From positions 12,608,455 through 12,672,454 of the forward strand of contig CM060175.1 in NCBI GenBank assembly GCA_030549775.1: a DNA stretch of 64,000 nt. The letters are read 5' to 3'. Source of the DNA: Tamarix chinensis. Lineage: Eukaryota; Streptophyta; Magnoliopsida; Caryophyllales; Tamaricaceae. Positions 57,401 through 64,000 of this stretch are shown here, one piece after another (the stretch's first letter is position 1; every line of letters begins with the position of its first letter). The notes beneath the pieces are model-generated. The model did no database searches and was not told where the DNA came from. It saw nothing but the letters and a program-made list of their open reading frames with translations. A program made the translations under genes and the position numbers.

Positions 57401-60400
57401 CACTGCTGTTATATATATTTCATGTCAATATTCTATTAACATTTAGGACTGAATTTCAACATTATTCTTTTGATTTTTCACCATCATTGTACATATATTT
57501 TATCATTGTTTGTACGTAATTTTTTTTTTACAATTGTTTTACTTATCTTTCACTGTTGTTATCTATATATATATATATTTTTTTCCATTATTCTCCTAAA
57601 ATTGATCTTTTACCATTGTTACGCTCATATTTCACTATTATCCTACTAAGATCTCACGATTGTTTTTACTCAAAAATTATCTCATGAATTTTTTCCCTGG
57701 TGTATCATAAATAGACCAATATTTCACTATAATTTGATTGGTTGGAAGTATAACAACTTAGGAGCATTATGATTTTTTTTTTTAAATTGTTGCTGATAAT
57801 CCTAATGAAAGATATTTAAATTAAAAATTATGAATTTTTTTCCCCAAATTTCAGTGCCGGCCTTGATGTAAATTGTGTACATTTGAGACTCGGCTGGTGA
57901 TATTGTGTCATGATCCAGATAATTTCATTGCTGTTTTATCCATCAAGATTAGGGGCTGAATTGTGAGGTTCATATTACTACCTCACTCTTTGTAATTGAG
58001 ATTCCATTTTTTCTTCACTTACTATCTTCCTTATCAAACTTTCCTGGTCACTGTAGTGGCCTTGGTTAGATACCATTTTCTTTTGTATGAGATTAAGTGA
58101 GTTACATGTTCCACTGTCACATCTCAGAAATCAGAATTTCTCATGCATTTAGTTGATCTTTGTTGCCAGTCAAGAAAGGAACACGAGGCCGTGAAAAATT
58201 GTTATGCTGTTTTAAAGTAGTTTGAAAGATTGAAACGAATTGACTGTGATGGCTAAAACTCCGTAATGATTTATTTATTTATTTGAAAAATAAATACATG
58301 ATGGGTGATCATTTTGTTGCCATCTTGCATCACTGTGATTGTTTTTTGTGCTTGTATGTTTGCCTATTAGGGATTGTGTTGAACACTGTGAGCAGACTGG
58401 GTGTGTTGGAAGCCGGTGTTTTCAGCAATGCAATTTCACTTATGACGGGAATCACCATGATGGCCAATGGTACCGTCAGGAACCTCTTTACTTGCGTTGG
58501 AAACAATGGGATTGTCGCAGTGATTGTCGATACCACTGCATGCTTGCTAGGGAGGAAGAAAGGAAGAAGCTTGGTGAGAAGCCAGTGAAATATCATGGCA
58601 AATGGCCTTTCTTACATGTTTATGGGATTCAGGTATACGTGTTAAACGACTTTCCAGCTCTCACATTTTAAGCTTTGCCTTTCTGAAATGATCTATAATT
58701 TACCTTTTCTTGGTAGTTCCTATCATTGATAGAGGCGCTTTTTTTGAACAAAATCTTAGGAACCTGTTTCTGTTGCTCTTGCTGCTCTCAATCTTGCTAT
58801 ACAATTTCATGGTTGGGTATCCTTCTTCATCCTTGTATACTACAAACTGCCTTTGAGGCCTGATCATAAGGCATATTATGAATATACTGGTTGGTGGCAT
58901 ATTTACGGGATGTTAGCAATGAACTCTTGGTTCTGGAATGCAGTTTTCCACAGTCGGTACGTAATCTTCACTCCAATCCTTCCACTTTTATATCCATGTC
59001 AATTGCATGTCCTCACAGCATGTGAAGGAATAGTGCTGTTAAAATTTTGACAAATTACGGAGGAATGCTGGATATTACTCTTTCTTTTATTAGTTTCTAA
59101 ATTTTCAGATAATCTTAGGTTGACATTTAAGATCTGTTTTTGCCTATGTAGGGATGTAGATGTGACAGAGAAGCTTGATCATTCATCTGCTGTGGCTTTA
59201 CTTGGCTTTAGCCTTGTTCTATCTATTTTACGAACTTTCAATATCAAAGATGAAGCTGCTAGGGTTATGGTTACAGCTCCGGTGCTTGCATTTGTTACCA
59301 CTCACATCTTGTATTTGAACTTCTACAAGCTTGACTATGGTAAGCCCAACTTTCTTTCACTCATTGCACTATGCGACGAGGCAGGTGTACTTGATGGTCA
59401 AGTTCTGAGGTTTACTTGCTATGGGTTATATGTGATGTAACTTGTCACTAGGGAAATGAGTATAGCATTGTGTTTGCCTTAGTGAGCCTGACCCCAAACT
59501 GAATCAACAGTCCTTTTTTTATACAACTTCAGCTTAGTTACTGTGTTTTTCTGTTCAAGTTGATCATGGAGTTGCATTATGAACTAGTGGAGAAGAGTTG
59601 TATATTCTGGGGTGTCCTATGTTTATTGCTAGTACCATTACTTCTGGCATCGTGTGTTTCTTTGCAACATCATAAAAATTATGGCATCTCATAACAAGCT
59701 TAAAAACATAACCATATGGTCTGTACAGAGGGAAAATGACAGATATAGATACCTAATGAAAATGGGAAAAGGAGAAAATGTAAAAAAAAAATTAAACATG
59801 ACCGATTAAACCCTTCTTAATCCACAACATGAAGGATGATGGATAGACTGTAAGGATGAGGTAACTAAACTTGTGTTCTCTGCAGTATTGATATAATTTT
59901 TGAAACAAGCATCCATTCTACTATCCGCTTCTTAATATCAAATTGGTACTCTTTGGGAAATTTGAGAAGAATATAAAGATCTTGGCTTGCTGTTTCATAA
60001 TCCATCAGAAAAACGAACTATGTATGGTTTTTCTTCCTTTCCTTCCTTTATTGGGAAACTAGCTGCATCTTTTGAGGTGAGCGATAGATATTTTTGGCCA
60101 AACAAAGAAAGAGGCATCTGGGGGAGAGAGGAAAGGGGGAGGGAGGGGAGTCAGGGATGGGACCGAAGGTTGAGATATTTGAAAATGGAGATAAGGATCG
60201 TTGATTCATTGTACTCAAAACAACATCATTGGTTCATTGGTACCAACATTAATTGAAGATATTTTCTTAAAAGATCTTTGTTGATTAATGAAATACCCTC
60301 AAGTTTTGAAATTGACATACTGGTATTTATTTTTTTTGGGAGAGGAGGGGGGGTTAAGGTGGGAGTGTTGAATAAATTACGGGGAGAAAATTTTCACTGT

Positions 60401-60782
60401 GAAAGAATGTTTGTTTATGGGTCACTTTGCCAAAGCTTAATGAAGCAAATGACCTATTCGAGGCTTTCTGACCTAGCCATTGCTACCTGTTGCAGCACTG
60501 AACATGAAAGTGTGCTTTATCATGGGACTATCTCAGATTCTCCTGTGGTCAGTATGGGCTGGTGTTAGTCACCATCCTTCACGATGGAAGTTGTGGGTGG
60601 TGGTGATTGGAGGTGCCTTTTCCATGTTGTTGGAGACATACGACTTTCCACCTTATTGGGGTCTTGTGGATGCCCATGCTATCTGGCATGCTACCTCCAT
60701 CCCGCTAACATACCTCTGGTGGAGCTTCATTAAGGACGATGCTGAATTCAGAACGGTGGCTCTATTTAAAAAGGAAAAGTAG
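54496..60782 (+). CDS. PGAP3: PER1/PGAP3-like GPI-anchor lipid-remodelling protein (5 exons)
   Basis: Exons: 54496-54590, 58371-58632, 58760-58956, 59152-59339 and 60496-60782. They join in frame to 1029 nt, 342 aa, the usual length for plant Per1-like proteins. Residues 1-24 form a hydrophobic signal peptide, followed by a Cys-rich luminal part ('DCVEHCEQTGCVG', 'CFQQCNFT'). The multi-pass membrane region has conserved polar and His positions: 'WFWNAVFHSRD', 'LDHSSA' and 'DAHAIWHATSIPLTYLWW'. These fit the CREST-type hydrolase fold assigned to PER1/PGAP3. In yeast and animals the family removes the sn-2 acyl chain of GPI anchors in the ER or Golgi; that role is inferred here. Intron 1 is 3780 bp; all introns are GT-AG. 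Exon 5 starts after TTGCAG at 60496. ATG 54496 was chosen because it gives the signal peptide. Confidence 0.94.
54591..58370 (+). other. Intron 1 of PGAP3-like gene, 3.8 kb, with repeats
   Basis: The long first intron separates the signal-peptide exon from the rest. It holds a GC-richer 'CTAGGCG/GAGGCGCC' and 'AAGGCGTGTGCCTTAG' pair (about 55690-55820 and 56165-56230) with inverted-repeat character around an AT-rich core, possibly a small transposon. It also holds a degenerate tandem repeat (57030-57680) and several short frames without domains. No second gene is seen inside. Confidence 0.7.
57030..57680. repeat. Degenerate ~25-45-bp repeats in PGAP3 intron 1
   Basis: More than ten diverged copies of phrases such as 'ATCTTTCACCATCATTGTA', 'TTATCTTTCACTGTTGTTAT' and 'GATTTTTCACCATCATTG' occur in about 650 bp on the plus strand. 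The copies are loosely spaced and strongly diverged, so the array is old. Its pyrimidine-rich T/C character would be present in the pre-mRNA. Confidence 0.7.
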
Positions 60783-61822
60783 AACGTCCTCCTCTGGTAT
60801 TATATGTGAAGCAGCTGTTGTAAAAATGGGTCCATTCCGGCATCTATTCTCATTTAATTCCTTTTATGCATCTCTCAAGGATGCCTACTCCATTTTCCAC
60901 TCCTGATTCAAGCCTCATCGAATTGGTATGATATTTTTGCACAGAAATGTGTTGGGATAGGATTCTGTAATGAGCGGTGAAGCTTGGAACAATGTGTGTA
61001 CCTTTTTTTTTTCTTTTTCTTTTTTCAGCTGGCCTGTTATGTATTTGTAGGGGTGTAACCCGATCTTGTGCTTATTGTATCAGTATGGATCTTGTCGATT
61101 TGTTTTGAACACCCTGGGGGTGTGCAGAATATATTACTATGTTGGTTGAAAAGACTGGAAATTTACTGTTGACAGTGCATCTTTTTCTTGAGTTCAAGTG
61201 ACTCAAGTTTGCTTGCTAAAATAATATTGCGGGTTCGAAGGATACAGTGGGGGAGCAAGTTTGCAATTAAACAATGTACATGCAGAAACCTATTGGGCTT
61301 CGTAGGAGTTAAGACCCAAAAACATTTGAGTTCAGAATATTCAACTGCCTGCAGGCTGTTTCCTCGGGTGTGCTGTTCCACTTTCGCAGTGGGTCATAGA
61401 CTTTTCTTATTCGCTGCCACTAGCTGGCATGGTGGCAGACGTATATGCGTACGTACATGACTGAGATATGATATTAACCCACTCATAGGAGGTTGTGGGA
61501 AAAGGAATATTCATAGGATCAGATAGAGAGGCGTTTTGAAACTGTCTCATGCCATGTTGACATATTCTTACATATACAAGTATAAGACCCTGATTGGGAT
61601 CGGCGGGCTGCAAGAGTGATATCCGTACAATGAAAAAAACTAGTACGGATAAAATAAATATAATCGACCCTGTACAAGAACTTGGGCGATTGACTAATGT
61701 CGCTAATCTTACAACTATTTTAGACTCTAAAGGCTTAGTTTATATAGCTAACTTTAACTATAGCTATGTTACAACCCGCGCAGGCGGTTGGTGGTTTGGG
61801 AATAAGAAGAGCGGGAGACGAT
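60783..61822. other. Convergent intergenic region between PGAP3-like and DREB1-like genes
   Basis: The two genes converge, so this 1040-bp stretch holds both 3' UTRs. Pyrimidine runs at 61003-61027 and TG-rich text around 61040-61135 suit the plant 3'-end region of the PGAP3-like gene. A 9-bp inverted repeat lies at 61620-61651. Short frames (61163-61460, 61407-61613 and 61594-61830) have no domain. Confidence 0.5.
61620..61651. terminator. 9-bp inverted repeat 3' of the DREB1-like gene
   Basis: TATCCGTAC (61620-61628) and GTACGGATA (61643-61651) form a perfect 9-bp stem with a 14-nt loop. It lies about 170-200 bp beyond the minus-strand stop codon, probably in or after the 3' UTR. Plants do not use hairpin terminators as bacteria do, so any role in RNA stability or 3'-end formation is a guess. 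Confidence 0.3.
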
Positions 61823-62608
61823 TCAAATAGAATGGCTCCACAATGGCAGATCAACTGCAGAATCCTCTGTATCATCATCAGGAACAGTACCTCCATCGTT
61901 ACTGATCCAGTCATTCCCTATGTACCTGGGCTGAGGCATCAACAATCCTTGATACATGTCAGCAAGCAATCCATGCATCCCAAAGACCATCTCTTCGTCC
62001 ATGAAGGATACTCCGGCTACTCCTCCGTTTTCTTGGCCTTGCTCCACCGCCACATTCCCCACACCATTGGTCTCTTCCTTCACCTCCTCGCCCATACTCT
62101 GTTCTTTCATCGCTTCATCTCCGTTCATCTCAGCGTCCCCTAACCTTGTACCTCCTCCTTCCTCAACCAGCCTAGACGCCTCCGCCGCTTCAAGAGCTGC
62201 CTTCTGTATTTCTTTCGTATCCCCAGACGTGGGAGCCGGGAACCTCCACATAGAATCCGCGAAATTCAAGCACGCTCCTTTGCCCCTTAACGCCATGGCT
62301 GCTACGTCGTGGGCTCTTGCAGCCATCTCAGCGGTGGGGAATGTTCCTAGCCATATTCTCGACTTCTTGTTGGGCTCTCTGAGTTCACAGACCCATTTGC
62401 CTGAATTCCTCTGTCTGATACCACGGTACACCGGGTGTCTTGTCTCCTTGAACTTCTTACGTCCTGCTCGCTTCTTTGGATGGCTTGATGCGAGCATTAC
62501 TTCTTCGTCGGAAAATGTGGGGCTCTTACGGTTGATGTCGGACAATGATGTGGATTCGACTGTCTCAGGGGACAGCTCCTCCTGATGATAGCCATAGTAC
62601 AAGGCCAT
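61823..62608 (-). CDS. DREB1: CBF/DREB1-type AP2/ERF transcription factor (single exon)
   Basis: 261 aa, intronless, as usual for the family. The CBF signature [16 protein letters not shown] (residues 44-59) precedes the AP2 domain (about 60-117), which holds [13 protein letters not shown], the DREB-type Val (V73) and Glu (E78) at domain positions 14 and 19, and [19 protein letters not shown]. Directly after it comes DSMWR (118-122), the second CBF signature, with Met where Ala is usual. The C-terminal half is acidic (Glu/Asp-rich), as expected for an activation domain, and ends LWSHSI where many CBFs end LWSY. Such proteins bind CRT/DRE (RCCGAC) elements and activate cold and dehydration genes in the nucleus. 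Upstream E-boxes and a CGCG box fit stress regulation. Start: Met at 62608, the first in frame; no earlier signature is lost. Confidence 0.95.
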   Translation of the reverse strand: MALYYGYHQEELSPETVESTSLSDINRKSPTFSDEEVMLASSHPKKRAGRKKFKETRHPVYRGIRQRNSGKWVCELREPNKKSRIWLGTFPTAEMAARAHDVAAMALRGKGACLNFADSMWRFPAPTSGDTKEIQKAALEAAEASRLVEEGGGTRLGDAEMNGDEAMKEQSMGEEVKEETNGVGNVAVEQGQENGGVAGVSFMDEEMVFGMHGLLADMYQGLLMPQPRYIGNDWISNDGGTVPDDDTEDSAVDLPLWSHSI

Positions 62609-63470
62609 TTGATTGGCGTTTTCTTGTTGTTGATGATGTGGTCCGAGCTTATCTCCTTTCTATATGTGGATAGGTGGTTGTACTTTTCAGTTAGAAGCGA
62701 ACTGCAATTAGTGAAGTGAAGAAATATTTTCGGTTTAGCTTAGCTAGGAATACTTAATGGTGTTATGATATGAGAGCCAAAGATAATCTAAGGCAGAGAG
62801 ACATATATATGGGTATGGGTGTTGGGGGGGAAAGAGAGTTGAAAATGTGTTTGGACCACTTCCTATACGCGCACACGCATGGTGATAAAGAGACAGCTGG
62901 TTTATTTGATGGTGGCAGCAGGCGGTGATGATAACTGAGGGGCGGAGGTTCCTGGTGAGCTTCCTCCGGATAACGGAGGCGGACGAGACTAGAAGGTCAA
63001 GTGGCAAGTGATGTGGGCCGCCCGTTCAGACGCTAATGATCTGCAACCACCTGTTGGGTTAATTAAATCCAAAGGCTTAACCATTTGCGGCGGTGGATTT
63101 ATTTATTCGGGTAGGTTTGGGATTATAAGCAGTACACTAATTTTTACAATCGGATATGCCCTACTAACTTTCCATGATTTTGACCTTTGGAATTTATTTA
63201 TTTATCTATCTATCTATCTTGGGACACAGTCTTCCTTTCTAATTAGTACGTGGATAATCCAATCTAGTTTTCGTCGTCAAGTGGGTCAAGTGGAAGTGAC
63301 CACTTGCCCCAATAAGGTAAATACTAAAGATATTATTTTGTATGTTTCCCTTTTCGTTTCGCGGGTAATCCGTGAGGTAGCAAAGATCATAACAACAGGT
63401 CCTATTTTTGATGGAATAATGAAGTGTTGCCATGGTACAAAGAAATTCATTTTTTAAGTGGTTTGTCTAC
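62609..63470 (-). promoter_or_regulatory. Upstream region of the DREB1-like gene
   Basis: The minus-strand promoter region has a TATATAT run at 62803-62810, about 195 bp before the ATG. A CGCG-type site ACGCGC lies at 62867-62872, and E-boxes (CANNTG) at 62998-63003, 63005-63010, 63048-63053, 63278-63283, 63287-63292 and 63301-63306, five of them CAAGTG or CACTTG. In Arabidopsis, CBF promoters are bound by ICE1 (a bHLH factor at CANNTG) and CAMTA factors (CGCG-type sites). Use of these sites here is inferred. The 149-aa frame 63008-63457 on the opposite strand has no domain. Confidence 0.5.
62803..62810 (-). promoter_or_regulatory. Putative TATA box of the DREB1-like gene
   Basis: ATATATAT on the plus strand reads TATATAT on the minus strand. 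It would place transcription initiation around 62770-62780 and give a 5' UTR of roughly 165 nt. It is the only clear TATA-like run in the 250 bp upstream of the ATG. Confidence 0.55.
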
Positions 63471-64000
63471 TCCCTCATTATCTATATTATTATTTTAGAT
63501 GAAATTTAGATTAATTATTTTATATATTATTTTCAAAATCTTATTGTATATATTATCTATTATTTTATGTGTAAATCTTCCTACTTTTATTAAATATTTA
63601 AATTATCCTATACGGTTATCCATATATCTTTATTAATTATATTTATCCGTCAATAATATTATTATTTTTATTATTATTTAATGTTATTTTTTATTAATAT
63701 TAATATTATTTAATAATAATCATAATCATAAAGTATTCATATATTACTTTTAATTATTATTATAATTATTATTTACTAATAATAACATAAATCTTAATTA
63801 TAATTAATTATTATCTGGTATCGATATTAATTATTATTAATTATTAATATCAATTATTATTGTTATTATTATTATTACTACTACTACTACTACTATTATT
63901 ATTTTATTAACAAATAATAATATTAAGTATTAATGATAGTTATTTATTCATTATTATTATTAATGATTAATCATCAATTAAAAATTATTAATATTATCAA
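63471..64000. repeat. ATT/TAA low-complexity DNA to the window end
   Basis: This stretch is almost entirely A and T with ATT, TTA and TAATAA phrases and an ACT-triplet run near 63875-63893. It is similar in character to 340-1330 and 25336-25830. No gene is seen. Confidence 0.8.

Noticed and set aside
58283..58596. Alternative-frame ORFs (101 and 88 aa) across PGAP3 exon 2
   Set aside because: They overlap the exon whose frame carries the conserved Cys-rich PGAP3 sequence, so they are shadows.
59987..60568. Frames of 89 and 96 aa in PGAP3 intron 4
   Set aside because: They have no domain and lie between well-supported exons 4 and 5.
61594..61830. 78-aa ORF between the PGAP3-like and DREB1-like genes
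   Set aside because: It looks protein-like in parts, but it overlaps the 3' end of the DREB1-like gene on the opposite strand and has no recognisable relative.
61956..62585. 209-aa plus-strand ORF opposite the DREB1-like gene
   Set aside because: It is the antisense shadow of the AP2 gene; codon composition and the AP2 motifs belong to the minus strand.
63008..63457. 149-aa plus-strand ORF next to the DREB1-like promoter
   Set aside because: It has no domain, contains TATC-type repeat readings, and overlaps the likely promoter region of the DREB1-like gene.
1..64000. tRNA, rRNA and microRNA genes
   Set aside because: I looked for tRNA A/B box-like pairs with cloverleaf potential, rRNA cores and long fold-backs and found none that I could support by eye; a tRNAscan/Infernal run would settle it.

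Overview
The window is nuclear DNA from a flowering plant. It is AT-rich, has intron-containing genes with GT-AG splice sites, and is mostly filled with decayed plant-type transposable elements. The species cannot be named from the sequence. Three protein-coding genes look intact, and all lie in the right half. (1) A 16-exon gene on the minus strand (26650-33487) encodes a plastid-type half-size ABC transporter of the ABCB28/NAP8 group, 706 aa when the exons are joined. (2) A 5-exon gene on the plus strand (54496-60782) encodes a PER1/PGAP3-type GPI-anchor lipid-remodelling protein, 342 aa. (3) A single-exon gene on the minus strand (61823-62608) encodes a CBF/DREB1-type AP2/ERF transcription factor, 261 aa. 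They do not form a pathway: one is a plastid transporter, one an ER enzyme and one a nuclear stress regulator.

Left third (1-20.5 kb): this is nested retrotransposon sediment. A large GC/purine-skewed LTR-like block (A, 1 to about 3056) is followed by a decayed minus-strand Ty1/copia element of Sirevirus type (about 3.1-12.67 kb). That element is split by a hAT-like MITE (4493-5062, 8-bp TSD) and by a complete 3.2-kb solo LTR (B, 7765-10963, 5-bp TSD GATCC). Then come a 33-bp minisatellite (13.2-13.57 kb), a degenerate repeat field with (TA)n (14.4-15.3 kb) and another long TGTAATACCCC-type LTR (D, about 15.6-19.5 kb).

20.5-25.3 kb holds a dead L1-type LINE between near-identical 24-bp direct repeats. 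33.5-38.5 kb holds unassigned AT-rich DNA and remains of a plant-mobile-domain-like transposon gene. 38.6-43.6 kb is an LTR related to B (C), with a second LTR-like segment nested in it and a roughly 350-bp polypurine tract.

44-54 kb: an intact-ended 804-bp CACTA element (45960-46763, TSD ACC) and a CACTA TNP2 transposase relic fused directly to the RNase H end of a second, plus-strand Sirevirus (about 47.9-52.3 kb). This Sirevirus keeps a third ORF (a 512-codon frame with two in-frame stops), several polypurine tracts and a 3' LTR.

The most unusual signal is a family of short hairpin-forming repeats built on AACCAATCGACTGGTT-like cores. They recur in both Sirevirus LTRs, in the internal region before the third ORF, and in the apparently unrelated LTR D. 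In the 51.8-52.2 kb array the two arms change together between units. A different hairpin array (CCACTATT...AGTGG) is shared by LTRs B and C.
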